Shown here: one piece after another, positions 23,143 through 31,433 of the stretch
Layout: each line of letters opens with the position of its first letter
Position numbering within the stretch: the stretch's first letter is position 1
Source: Candidatus Bathyarchaeota archaeon
Lineage (GTDB): Archaea > Thermoproteota > Bathyarchaeia > Bathyarchaeales > Bathyarchaeaceae
DNA: 38,941 bases
Assembly: GCA_030615265.1 (NCBI GenBank)
Contig: JAUWZP010000009.1
Coordinates: 1 to 38,941, forward strand
Reading direction: 5' to 3'
Position numbers and translations under genes: made by a program
Notes under the pieces: generated by a model
Told to the model about the DNA's origin: nothing
The model's input: the letters and a program-made list of their open reading frames with translations, nothing else
Database searches by the model: none

Positions 23143-23742
23143 ATGTCGAAAAAAGAGGTTATGGAAACAGTTGCAAATGAGGTTAAAGCCTGTCGAAAAT
23201 GCAGGTTAGGAGAGACCAACACAAACGCTGTTCCAGGCGAAGGAAGCTTGGACGCCACGGTACTGTTTATAGGCGAAGCCCCAGGCTATTGGGAAGATGT
23301 AAAAGGAAGACCTTTCGTTGGTACAGCTGGCAAGCTTCTAGACGCCTTGCTGCGCGAAATCAATCTTTCTCGAAGCACAATCTACATAACCAATGTGGTT
23401 AAATGTAGACCTCCAAAGAATCGAGCCCCCTCGCCAATTGAGGTGGAAACCTGCACACCTTATTTGAAACATCAAATCAAAACTGTTCAGCCAGAAATCA
23501 TAGTAACTCTGGGCAGACACGCCACTTCTTTCATTCTCTCCGAGTCGGGGATTAAAGAAGCTGTGAGCATAACGAAGCTTCGTGGAAAAGTATATTCTGT
23601 AAAGCTTTTCGGGGTGCCAGTTTCGGTGCTTCCAACTTTTCATCCGGCTGCAGTTTTGTACAACGCCAAATATAGGGATCCTTTAGAGCATGATTTTCAG
23701 CTTTTGGAGTCCTTAATAGAGAAATCTCGGCAAGGGTACTAA
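23143..23742 (+). CDS. udg: Type-4 uracil-DNA glycosylase
   Basis: Removes uracil from DNA in base excision repair. The 199-residue protein has family-4 motifs GEAPG at 44-48 and HPAA at 167-170, and four cysteines (17, 20, 88, 104) positioned to bind a 4Fe-4S cluster. Length is normal. ATG 23143 lies ~30 nt after a TATA box, so the transcript may be nearly leaderless. It lies next to dUTPase-like and cytidine-deaminase genes, all linked to uracil in DNA or nucleotide pools. Confidence 0.95.
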   Translation: MSKKEVMETVANEVKACRKCRLGETNTNAVPGEGSLDATVLFIGEAPGYWEDVKGRPFVGTAGKLLDALLREINLSRSTIYITNVVKCRPPKNRAPSPIEVETCTPYLKHQIKTVQPEIIVTLGRHATSFILSESGIKEAVSITKLRGKVYSVKLFGVPVSVLPTFHPAAVLYNAKYRDPLEHDFQLLESLIEKSRQGY

Positions 23743-23762
23743 TGAGTTAGTGATGCCTCAGG

Positions 23763-23807
23763 GTATGTATACATGCGCACACAAAATTCAATGAACATGT
23801 ATGCATG
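23763..23807. repeat. Pair of alternating purine-pyrimidine tracts
   Basis: A 21-nt run at 23763-23783 (including GTATGTATACATGCGCAC) and a 13-nt run at 23795-23807 (ACATGTATGCATG). They lie in the 327-nt gap between udg and the methyltransferase remnant, which contains no gene. Confidence 0.45.
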
Positions 23808-23922
23808 GCAAAAAAGGGGAGTTTGCGGGAGAAGTTCCGAACAAATTCGGGTGCTGATATCACATAGCGAAAGCCGCTTTTCATATGTAAATTTGATTAG
23901 GGTTTTAATGTTGATTATTGCT

Positions 23923-23938
23923 GTTAAACCTCTTTAAC
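23923..23938. repeat. GTTAA/TTAAC hairpin, copy 1
   Basis: GTTAAA-CCTC-TTTAAC, six perfect pairs, followed by GG. Similar hairpins occur at 26772, 32792 and 38807. Confidence 0.45.
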
Positions 23939-24069
23939 GGCGGAAGTCACTTTGCACCTTAAAAACAATGCGGTCTGATGAAACCTTAAAAGATGAGCTT
24001 TTGCCAGCGCCGTTTCTCTTGAGTTGGGCAGAAGATCATGGTTGCTTGATGTCACAGATAGAGTTTCTA

Positions 24070-24626
24070 TTAACGTTTGACGGCTTTTAGAATGATGGTG
24101 GGGGATTTGTCTGGATCTATGAAATGTATCAGTTTATGTTCCATTTTGAGAAATAGTGAGGGTTGCCTCTTCATTGCGCCAGTGATTGCTTTTTCGCCAT
24201 TTAGTAACAACTTCATTAGCAAACCGTCGCCCTTTATTTCTACGTCTCCATAGCCGCTTTTCTTGAATAGAATACGCAGCTCTTTTACTGTTGGCCAATG
24301 GGTTGGTATTCCTAGCCTGATTTCAATGGTTTCTTTCGTAATATCACATGGAGGATACTCCCATGTTTTGTGTCCCTTCTCAGCAAACTCTGCATCGCCA
24401 GAAACGTCTTTGGCAATTTTACCCTTTGGGTCCAAAATATGAGAGGTGGTTATGTGGTTCCGTCTAGAGTCAAACACTTTCAAAAGATGCCTGATGGGAG
24501 AATCGCATAATCCAGAAACACAAGGTTAGCAACACCGTACTTCCAAAAATTCGGATTACTAGAGTCCTTTATTTTTTCGTCCCATTCAGGACCATAATAC
24601 GGAGGAAACTTATCTAACTTTTCCAT
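24070..24626 (-). pseudogene. Broken SAM-dependent methyltransferase
   Basis: An N-terminal piece of 48 residues starts at ATG 24626 (MEKLDKFPPYYGPEW, then NFWKYGVANLVFLDYA) and stops at 24480. A C-terminal piece of about 137 residues continues at 24483-24070 in another frame, ending in SPTIILKAVKR, the usual last strand of class I methyltransferases. The SAM-binding glycine motif expected between them is missing, so the gene has lost its central part and is frameshifted. The C-terminal frame begins only with TTG and has no ribosome site of its own. Confidence 0.6.
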
Positions 24627-24782
24627 CGCCTAAGACCTAACTTCCATATGATAATTACTGAATAAAATTACTTTTCTTACGTAATCACTAAAAGAGTTTG
24701 GTGCAGGGGGTTAGGTTTAAAACTCGGTTTAAATCATTGTTTTTTCATGGACCCAGAAATCCAATTGTAAATTCATTTGAGG

Positions 24783-24823
24783 TGCCTGTGGTGGGATTCG
24801 AACCCTCCCCACAGTGAGATATC
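24783..24823. repeat. tRNA T-arm/acceptor-like direct repeat, copy 2
   Basis: On the minus strand this holds GGGTTCGAATCCC (a perfect T-loop) followed by ACCACAGGCA, like the 3' end of a tRNA, but no 5' half exists within 120 nt. CTGTGG just before and CCACAG just after the T-arm pair, so the piece folds as a minihelix. Its 24800-24823 portion repeats 17752-17776. It may be an att-site scar of integration into a tRNA gene. Confidence 0.5.
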
Positions 24824-24890
24824 CCTAAAAATTAACGAGAGAAACAGAAAATCAATTAAGTGCAAAAAGTGAACCCTAAAGAGGGAAATC

Positions 24891-25466
24891 ATGTCACTCA
24901 TACCAGAGTTTGAGTTAGGCCTGTGGAACGCCTGGATTTTCATCCTTCTCGTTTTTATTATTCCCCATTTGTTTCTTAATAAATATTGGAAAGCGAGAGG
25001 TTGGGATGAGGAGGCGAGGAGTTATAATAAAAAGGAGAAGAAACTCGGGAACATCTTAACGGTGATTTTTTTTGCTTCAGTTATTTATGGTGTTTTCTTG
25101 CCGCTGAAACTATGGACAGCCTGGTTCTATGTTGGATTGTCTATTTATTTACTGGGTATGATTTTTCTCACTATGGCAACGCTAAATTTTGCTACTACTC
25201 CGTTGGATAAACCAGTCACTAAAGGGGCTTACCACATTTCAAGACATCCCTTGAGCTTTAGTGGCTTCTTGACGCTCATAGGCATGGGCATAGCCTGCAT
25301 TTCCTGGATTTTTCTGCTATTAGCAATAGTATTCATAATTCTGATGAACACTTTGGTAATTCCCGAGGAACGCTGGTGCCTTGAGAAGTATGGTGATGAA
25401 TATCGAGAATATATGAATAGGACCCCAAAATGGATAGGAATACCGAAATCAGAGAAAAGAGAGTAA
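24891..25466 (+). CDS. Isoprenylcysteine carboxyl methyltransferase-family membrane protein
   Basis: A 191-residue integral membrane methyltransferase of the ICMT/PEMT family. Hydrophobic segments lie near 12-32, 53-70, 77-97 and 120-150. The catalytic C-terminal signature is complete: GAYHISRHPLSFSGFL near 112-127 and PEERWCLEKYGDEYREYMNRTPKWI near 156-180. Methyl acceptor in archaea is unknown; lipids and small molecules are possible. ATG follows GAGGGAAATC. It is an isolated gene. Confidence 0.88.
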   Translation: MSLIPEFELGLWNAWIFILLVFIIPHLFLNKYWKARGWDEEARSYNKKEKKLGNILTVIFFASVIYGVFLPLKLWTAWFYVGLSIYLLGMIFLTMATLNFATTPLDKPVTKGAYHISRHPLSFSGFLTLIGMGIACISWIFLLLAIVFIILMNTLVIPEERWCLEKYGDEYREYMNRTPKWIGIPKSEKRE

Positions 25467-25518
25467 TATCTACCAATACTTTGCTAGTTAATCGATAGAC
25501 ATGTGGATTGCTGAATTG

Positions 25519-25911
25519 TCAAAGCAGTTTTTTGTATAACTCCCCCGTAACCTTAGGGACGGACATTTTTTGTATAACTCCTCCCCAACCTTCTACAACC
25601 TTGCCATTAACTATGCGAAAGATGTTAACGGATGCTAATTCAATCTTCTTGCCAGTAGGGTCTGTTGCCGTATTTTTAAAACGAACCCAAACCTTATCCC
25701 CTCCAGCGATTACGTCCTCAATAGTCTTATACAAATCGGGAAAGTCCTTGAAAGCCATAGTATAGAATTGTTTGACATTTTCCCGATCTCTTAACTGATT
25801 GGTATGGTCAACATAATTTGATGCCATTAACTCGTCTAGTACGCCTAGGTTTCGCTTATTGAATTCTTGAGTCAACCTGCGAACAATCGCCTTATTCTCT
25901 TCTAATGACAT
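25519..25911 (-). CDS. SnoaL-like / NTF2-fold polyketide-cyclase family protein
   Basis: A 130-residue protein of the SnoaL-like ester-cyclase group. It shows the N-terminal helix EENKAIVRRLTQEFNKRN, ASNYVDHTN near 29-37, and the strand GGDKVWVRFKNTATDPTG with FRIVNGKVVEGWG. The His in YVDHTN is a typical pocket residue. Specific substrate unknown. It follows the SRPBCC gene by 22 nt and has its own ribosome site, so both are likely one transcript. Confidence 0.85.
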   Translation of the reverse strand: MSLEENKAIVRRLTQEFNKRNLGVLDELMASNYVDHTNQLRDRENVKQFYTMAFKDFPDLYKTIEDVIAGGDKVWVRFKNTATDPTGKKIELASVNIFRIVNGKVVEGWGGVIQKMSVPKVTGELYKKLL

Positions 25912-25933
25912 AGAAAATCATCCCCTTTGACTA

Positions 25934-26407
25934 TTATTTCTCCAGAATGCTTTTCAAGTTCTTTAGTGATCTCTCATAATCTTTTATGCCCATTCTCAAT
26001 ATCAATGGTTCAATGATCTTTCCAAGAATCCCCCAAGGCATTTCAGGAACGCCCACAAGAGTGAGTCTAGTTCCTCCATCAACGGGTTCCAAGATATATG
26101 TTATAAGAACGGCCATTGTTCCACGGTACACCTTTTCCCATAATCGATGCGTAATCTTCTCGTTTTCGAGACTCTCTGTGATTTCAAAATGGCAATTAAT
26201 TGGTTCCCCTTGTTTCGGAGGTATTCCGTGAGCAGTTGCACCCATTCGATACTTGTCTTTGGGAGTACTCACTTCGGAAGTGTACTCCACGCTCTTCATC
26301 TCCTTCTCGAATCCTAGTTGCCATTCTAGAAGTCTGTCTAAAGCGAGCATTTCCCAGACCTTCTCTGGTGAAGCTTTGATTTCAATTGACCTTTCTACTC
26401 TACCCAA
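25934..26407 (-). CDS. SRPBCC (START/Bet v1-like) ligand-binding protein
   Basis: A 157-residue helix-grip protein: VERSIEIKASPEKVWEMLALDRLLEWQLGFEKEMKSVEYTS at the N-terminus (region 3-43) and GGTRLTLVGVPEMPWGILGKIIEPLI at the C-terminus are typical of the polyketide cyclase/dehydrase SRPBCC group. Starts with TTG 26407, backed by a strong SD GGAGGGTGAT. Probably binds a hydrophobic small molecule and is co-expressed with the downstream SnoaL-like gene. Confidence 0.85.
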   Translation of the reverse strand: MGRVERSIEIKASPEKVWEMLALDRLLEWQLGFEKEMKSVEYTSEVSTPKDKYRMGATAHGIPPKQGEPINCHFEITESLENEKITHRLWEKVYRGTMAVLITYILEPVDGGTRLTLVGVPEMPWGILGKIIEPLILRMGIKDYERSLKNLKSILEK

Positions 26408-26459
26408 AACATCACCCTCCTTTTATCAATCCTAATTTTCTCTTTTTGACATTTAATAT

Positions 26460-26478
26460 TTGGTACGAAAAATACCAA
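26460..26478 (-). promoter_or_regulatory. Operator-like inverted repeat upstream of the SRPBCC-SnoaL operon
   Basis: TTGGTA-n7-TACCAA, six perfect pairs, directly upstream of the minus-strand TATA element ATATTAAA (26451-26458). Position at the BRE suggests a regulator binding site. Confidence 0.4.
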
Positions 26479-26514
26479 TTTTATTAAAAACCCACAAGTC
26501 TTGTGCAAATTTAG

Positions 26515-26539
26515 TGCGGGGGAAGGGATTTGAACCTTT
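26515..26539 (-). repeat. tRNA-Leu-like 3' end fragment
   Basis: On the minus strand a T-arm AAAGG-TTCAAAT-CCCTT with one mismatch is followed by CCCCCGC and A, as at the 3' end of archaeal tRNA-Leu genes that begin GCGGGGG. No 5' half is found in the next 150 nt. The 26408-26842 gap otherwise contains only this fragment, the SRPBCC promoter and the hairpin at 26772. Probably an integration scar. Confidence 0.45.
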
Positions 26540-26771
26540 GAATCTTTTTACCTGTCTTGTATGTTTTGATGCCTTTTTTGAGTAGGATTTCTATGATGTG
26601 GCTTACTAATGGCCGCACTTTATGAGCTGTTCTTGGCTTTCTCCATTTCTAACGCAAGATTCTCTTGAATTCCTCGAATACTGTTTGTCTATGGTTTCTG
26701 CTATCTCGATTCCTGTTCAAATTTGAACTTTCTCTTCGGCATATAGTTTTTTGTGTCAGTTTATTTCGCTG

Positions 26772-26810
26772 TTAATTGGAATTAACGGAAATAGCGCATG
26801 CGTGCGCATC
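26772..26810. repeat. GTTAA/TTAAC hairpin, copy 2, with adjoining GCGC/ATGC tract
   Basis: GTTAATT-GG-AATTAAC (26772-26787, seven pairs) followed 7 nt later by the 16-nt alternating tract GCGCATGCGTGCGCAT (26795-26810). It lies just past the stop of the STT3-like gene. Confidence 0.5.
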
Positions 26811-26842
26811 GTGGCCACACCAAACAAAACTTTGAGAAAGCC

Positions 26843-27547
26843 CTACGGATAGTCGATTTGGTATATTTTGCCTTTGTCGTTGTCGAAAAGTTTGGTGAAG
26901 TGTTGTGGATGCAAAGTGTCGTCAAATATAAGACGCAACAGGATCGCTTGAGAGCCGAGCTCTGTAGGTTGATAGTTGTCGTCCTGGAGTATTAGATACT
27001 CCGTTCCATTATATCCGGCAATTTCAGCAATCCAATGAAACTTTTGCAGATCGTCGGGTGTGAAAACCAGCGCGTATGATACGTTGTACTTTCTCATAAT
27101 GGGCAGCGACTGCTCCTCTGGCAACATGAATATCCTTGCCAAATCATGGATCCTTTCTGATGAACCCCACGTTCCAAAAAGCTGTGCTCCCAAGTTACGC
27201 AATGGATTTCGAGTTGACCCAACAGTGTACCATATATCTCTTGACGGATAAGCTTCGATAACTTCTCTATGGCTCCATTCTCTAACCGCTCGACCATAAT
27301 CCCACCAGCAGAGTATCATGGAATCGGGTGGTGTGAGTTGCTTGAGTTGAGCAAAGGCTTCTGGCATGCCTTCTTGCTTTGAGAAGTATTCGAGGACAGC
27401 ATCTTCTCTTGCTCGTTCGCGGATGCCGAAGTCGATTCTCAGGACAAGCAACAGTAAAGTAGGAATCAGAATGACGGTGGCGAGTATAACGACAAAACGC
27501 TTAGTACGCCAAAATCCTCTTTTCATGAGCGTGATTCTCCTCCTCAA
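26843..27547 (-). CDS. Stand-alone STT3/AglB-like WWDYG ectodomain, membrane anchored
   Basis: A 234-residue protein with basic N-terminus, one membrane helix at ~18-37 and an extracellular domain whose WWDYG at 81-85 is the acceptor-binding signature of oligosaccharyltransferase STT3/AglB. The following IARIF/EEQSLPIMRKYNVSYALVFTPDDLQKF region is also typical of the AglB C-terminal domain. The 13-helix GT-C catalytic part with its DxD motifs is absent, so it cannot transfer glycans by itself. It is the last gene of a three-gene minus-strand unit after the ABC ATPase (13 nt gap). A role in substrate capture or surface protein handling is speculative. Confidence 0.75.
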   Translation of the reverse strand: MRRRITLMKRGFWRTKRFVVILATVILIPTLLLLVLRIDFGIRERAREDAVLEYFSKQEGMPEAFAQLKQLTPPDSMILCWWDYGRAVREWSHREVIEAYPSRDIWYTVGSTRNPLRNLGAQLFGTWGSSERIHDLARIFMLPEEQSLPIMRKYNVSYALVFTPDDLQKFHWIAEIAGYNGTEYLILQDDNYQPTELGSQAILLRLIFDDTLHPQHFTKLFDNDKGKIYQIDYP

Positions 27548-27560
27548 TACGGACTTCAGA

Positions 27561-28448
27561 TTAGGTAACGACTCCCATACGGTGTAGCTCTTCGTCGAGA
27601 CTGGTTTTCGTTTGCTTTAGATTCTGCCTCCTCTCAACATATTCGTCACCACTTATCTTGCCAGCTTTGAAGTCTTCATCAAGCTTTACCAGTTGTGCTT
27701 CGATGTCTGCTATCCTTGCTCTGAGTTGGTCCACGTATGAGATCGCCCCTTCCTCTTTCACGATTTGCGCCGGGGTAAGTGCTGCTTTGATCGTGCCGTC
27801 CTCTATTTTCAGTATGCGATCTGCTACTCGTGCTACCTTAGGGTCGTGGGTCACCATTATGACGGTCTTGCCGAGTTCTTTATTCACTTTCACCAAGAAA
27901 TCAACGACAATCTTTGCAGTGACCGTGTCTAATTCGCCCGTCGGCTCGTCTGCCAACAAAACTGGTGCATCGTTTGCCAACGCTGCAGCAATGGCTACCC
28001 GTTGCTGCTCGCCACCACTCAGCTCATCTGGCTTATGGTTGGCACGTTCTGTCAAGCCCACTGTCTCTAGCAGCTGTTTAACTCTTTTACGACGGGACCC
28101 ACGAGAAGCCCCCATCGCTATCATGGACAACTCGACATTTTCAGCGGCGGTTAGCGTTGGAATTAAGTTCAGGGTTTGAAAAATATGACCTACGCTTTTC
28201 CTCCGAAAATCTATTAACTGGGAAGGCTGTAATGCTGTGACTACAACATCGCCTACTTGAACGTAGCCCGCTGTCGCTTGATCCAGTCCACCGATTATGT
28301 TGAGCAGTGTAGTTTTACCGCTCCCACTCGGCCCAATAACAGAGACCATTTCTCCTTCTTTTACTTCCATACCTAAGCCTCTAAGGGCTTGAACTTCAAC
28401 GTTTCCCAAGCGGTACACTCGGATCAAATCTTTCACTAGCACTTTCAT
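27561..28448 (-). CDS. ABC transporter ATP-binding protein, MacB/LolD type, with coiled-coil tail
   Basis: ATPase partner of the FtsX-like permease. Walker A GPSGSGKTT, Q-loop Gln in HIFQTLN, signature LSGGEQQ, Walker B VLLADEP and H-loop THD are all present. The LolD/MacB-type stretch LIDFRRKSVGHIFQTLNLIPTLTAAENV is clear. After the ATPase (~225 residues) comes an extra ~65-residue helical tail with AGKISGDEYVERR, similar to SHOCT-like oligomerisation motifs. Start taken at ATG 28448; a TTG at 28457 overlaps the permease stop. Likely powers a mechanotransmission exporter or lipoprotein-handling complex. Confidence 0.92.
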   Translation of the reverse strand: MKVLVKDLIRVYRLGNVEVQALRGLGMEVKEGEMVSVIGPSGSGKTTLLNIIGGLDQATAGYVQVGDVVVTALQPSQLIDFRRKSVGHIFQTLNLIPTLTAAENVELSMIAMGASRGSRRKRVKQLLETVGLTERANHKPDELSGGEQQRVAIAAALANDAPVLLADEPTGELDTVTAKIVVDFLVKVNKELGKTVIMVTHDPKVARVADRILKIEDGTIKAALTPAQIVKEEGAISYVDQLRARIADIEAQLVKLDEDFKAGKISGDEYVERRQNLKQTKTSLDEELHRMGVVT

Positions 28449-28453
28449 GCCTT

Positions 28454-31273
28454 TCAAGCTCTCACAATCCTTTCTAGTTTTGAAACATACCTTTTTGTGA
28501 TGGCAATTATCGGGAGTATTGAGGAGGCGAAAACTAAAACCAAGGATACTGACAGAATTAGTATGGCGTCTGGTGGAAATACCATGCGATGCGCCACGAG
28601 AGTGGGATATTGAGTTGTGTTAAGGGCAACTATACTGCCGTAGACTATAATTAGGCCGACCACGACACCTAATATGGCTGCGAAAACTACGATAGCTAGG
28701 TTTTCTGTGAGTAGCATTGTTATCAATTGTTTGAAAGAGAAGCCGCGAACGTTCATTATGGTTACTTCTTTCTTGCGCTCTTGCAAACTCACCAGCGCAA
28801 TCAGAGCTGTTGCTACTGAAGCTGCTGCTACTGCAAAGATTACTCCGATTCGTTGAACGTTTGTGGTGCCGCTCAATAGTAGATTGCTTTCTCGCTGCTC
28901 AAGCTGCTCTGCAACAGAGTAAACATAGCTAATATCGTCTAGGTTGAGAGCTCGAATCTGAGTAGCTACACTTGTTCCGTTCGCGTTCGGTTCAAGTTTG
29001 ACTAAGATTTTTCCAGATGCAAACACAGTGCTATCAAGAGTGTGATACAAGTTTGTGGGGACATATGACCAAAATGAGGAACTTGAGTAAGATTCGATAG
29101 GTCTAAAAACAGGTTGAGGCCCTCCACTGATTTCAGGGCCGAAAAATCCTACCATTTTTAGTTTTATCGTTGCGTAGCCGATGTCAAGAGTTATAAAGTC
29201 ACCGATTCCGAGGTCTAGGTTGCTCGCTATTGTCCGTTCCAAAATGATTGTGTTGTTGTCGATAGTTATTTGTTGAAATGCGGTTGTGACATCTTTTCCT
29301 GTAAACCATTCATTCTCATAATATGCTGTAGAAAGCCATTCTTGGGGATCTACAGCAACAAGTGATAGACTTTGGAAACTAGTTTGTCCATGGAACGAAT
29401 ATTCCAAGGTTGTAGATGCTACTCGCGGTAGTTTTGCTATTTCTTCCATAACTGCCGTGGCGTTAACTAGACTGGCCAGCGAGACGCTTATGTCTGCACC
29501 CACATTTGCTTTGACTTGGCGAATTACATAGTCCTCTTCACTGGCGAGGGCGCCAACCGTTTGAAAGCTATAGCCGATTATCAAGGCGATTAAGAAGGCG
29601 ACTGAGGCGGCCCTTGCTGGGTTTCTTCGCACGTTTTTTGTTGCCAACGTGCCCAAGTCTCCAAGAAATTTTGCTGTTCTTGTTACCAATTCTTGAAATC
29701 CTAAAGATCCACGGATGAAGATTTTTGTGAAACCCCAGAAGAAAAGTAATGGTCCGATAGGAGTTAGGATGCTATCGATGATTATCCATGCTCCCAACAG
29801 AATGATTAAGAATATGTTTGTCGTTGGCGGAGGCCTTCCCATAAAGTATTGCATCAAGTTAGGTATGCCCATAAAAAACATGCCTATTTTATAGCTACCT
29901 AGGAAAAGAGCCATCCAAGGCCATTTTTGCTTGTACGGTTTTGTCTCCTCTATATACATATACTCTTTCAAAGCATCTACAGCAGGCAGTCTTGCTGCTC
30001 TTCTGGATGGTCTAAAGGTCGAAAGAAGGGTTATGCCAGTGCTAAAAATAATCGATAAGATTACGACCTCTGGTGTTAATACTGGAGACACACCGCCAAA
30101 ATCGCCTCCTATCACAGTAACGAAGTAAGGGCTGAGTAAGAAGGTTAAACTAACGCCAATAAGGCCGCCAAAAATTCCAATCAACAACGATTCTGACAAG
30201 AATAAGCGGAAAAGCTGTCCAGAAGAGAAACCCTTAGCCGACAGTAAACCAATCTCCCGCCGCCTCAAGTTGAAAGACACATCTGAAACCGTCGTTCCAA
30301 CATACCATGCCACAAAGAACACAGGAAGCGCCACAACTAAGAAGCTGATCCTCATCCCTATGGAAAGAGCCTGGTACATATTCAAAGCATGTTGCAAATT
30401 GTTGTCAACGGCTAGGTCAAATTCTGCCACTGCATTGTCTATCTGCAGAATAATACGATTGATGGTTTCTTGTGAAGCTCCAATATCCCATGGATTTATT
30501 ACCGCTTCTCGGTTGAGAAATACTAAAATCTCCGTAGAAAAGGGGCCAGAAGATGTATTAAGTGTATAGATAGTGTCGAGAAGGTTGGCAAATGTTCTTT
30601 CCCAGCTTACAATAAGAAGGTTGCTGTAGTAAATTGGCCTAGCATTTTTCCCTACCGCGTTTATGTAAATTATCTGGCCGTCACCACCCCAATATTGTCT
30701 AGAAGCGAGGGCGTACGCTGTCTCGTCCAAATCCACAAAGCCTGCGACTTTAAGCTGCAAACTTATATTCTTCTCGCTCTGCGTGTAAGTCCAAAAAGTA
30801 AAGTTGAATGTCAAAACATCGTCAACCTTTAGTTTGTCTGCATCTTGAGAGCCAATCCACACGTAAGTCTCATTTTCTTGAAGCGAACTAGCACCAGATG
30901 TCACGTTCAAACCTCTGTGAACTCGCGAACCGTCAAGTATTCCCGCTATTTCGAAGGACGTATAATTTTTTTCAATTGTCTCTCTATACCAGTCAGCTCT
31001 AGAAATGACCTCTGTATCTACTACACCGTTAACTAAAGTAATCTTTTCAGCGGCAGTGGTCCAGTTGGCAGAAGTTAGTTGCGAGCCATACCACTTACTA
31101 GCGGTGATGTCTACTGGAACTCGACTTAGCTGCTGGTTCAAGGCCGCTTTGGCAGTTGTATCTGCACCAATGTTTATGCCCGCAAAAAAAGTAGATGCTA
31201 GAACAACGCCTAATAACAATGCAGCAAACAATCCTGGGGAACGAACAACTCTTTTCAAAGCATAGGAAAACAC
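28454..31273 (-). CDS. FtsX-like ABC permease, 939 residues, two FtsX domains
   Basis: Membrane subunit of a MacB/LolCE-like system. An N-terminal helix (~12-32) is followed by a large extracellular domain (~35-310), an FtsX domain (~320-425, with RRREIGLLSAKGFSSGQLFRLFLSESLL), two central helices around 470-510, a second N-helix (~555) with another extracellular domain (~575-790), and the final FtsX domain (~800-935, KKEVTIMNVRGFSFKQLITMLLTENL). Starts with GTG 31273. The duplication of helix-ectodomain-FtsX resembles DevC/LolCE fusions. First gene of the unit with the ATPase and the WWDYG protein. Confidence 0.9.
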   Translation of the reverse strand: MFSYALKRVVRSPGLFAALLLGVVLASTFFAGINIGADTTAKAALNQQLSRVPVDITASKWYGSQLTSANWTTAAEKITLVNGVVDTEVISRADWYRETIEKNYTSFEIAGILDGSRVHRGLNVTSGASSLQENETYVWIGSQDADKLKVDDVLTFNFTFWTYTQSEKNISLQLKVAGFVDLDETAYALASRQYWGGDGQIIYINAVGKNARPIYYSNLLIVSWERTFANLLDTIYTLNTSSGPFSTEILVFLNREAVINPWDIGASQETINRIILQIDNAVAEFDLAVDNNLQHALNMYQALSIGMRISFLVVALPVFFVAWYVGTTVSDVSFNLRRREIGLLSAKGFSSGQLFRLFLSESLLIGIFGGLIGVSLTFLLSPYFVTVIGGDFGGVSPVLTPEVVILSIIFSTGITLLSTFRPSRRAARLPAVDALKEYMYIEETKPYKQKWPWMALFLGSYKIGMFFMGIPNLMQYFMGRPPPTTNIFLIILLGAWIIIDSILTPIGPLLFFWGFTKIFIRGSLGFQELVTRTAKFLGDLGTLATKNVRRNPARAASVAFLIALIIGYSFQTVGALASEEDYVIRQVKANVGADISVSLASLVNATAVMEEIAKLPRVASTTLEYSFHGQTSFQSLSLVAVDPQEWLSTAYYENEWFTGKDVTTAFQQITIDNNTIILERTIASNLDLGIGDFITLDIGYATIKLKMVGFFGPEISGGPQPVFRPIESYSSSSFWSYVPTNLYHTLDSTVFASGKILVKLEPNANGTSVATQIRALNLDDISYVYSVAEQLEQRESNLLLSGTTNVQRIGVIFAVAAASVATALIALVSLQERKKEVTIMNVRGFSFKQLITMLLTENLAIVVFAAILGVVVGLIIVYGSIVALNTTQYPTLVAHRMVFPPDAILILSVSLVLVFASSILPIIAITKRYVSKLERIVRA

Positions 31274-31433
31274 CAGTTAACACCAGACAATTAACCAACC
31301 GATTGAAACATTATTTAAGGCTATACTTTAGAACAGAATCTCAAAATGCGGAAAAATAACTCTTTTGGTACGCTCTTTTACTAGTACATTCATTTACGAG
31401 TAATGATAAAAGCTTAGAAACGAATAACATCTA

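Noticed and set aside
22988-23209. 73-residue frame between the orphan operon and udg
   Set aside because: Spans the udg promoter and the ATGC repeat and runs into udg in another frame.
16749-23807. Statistical excess of 13-nt alternating purine-pyrimidine tracts as such
   Set aside because: Runs of 13 are expected several times in a window of this size; only the exact 11-mer repetition and the runs of 16 or more carry weight.
26798-26995. 65-residue frame starting in the GCGCATGCG tract
   Set aside because: Antisense to the end of the WWDYG gene; start lies in the repeat and no ribosome site exists.
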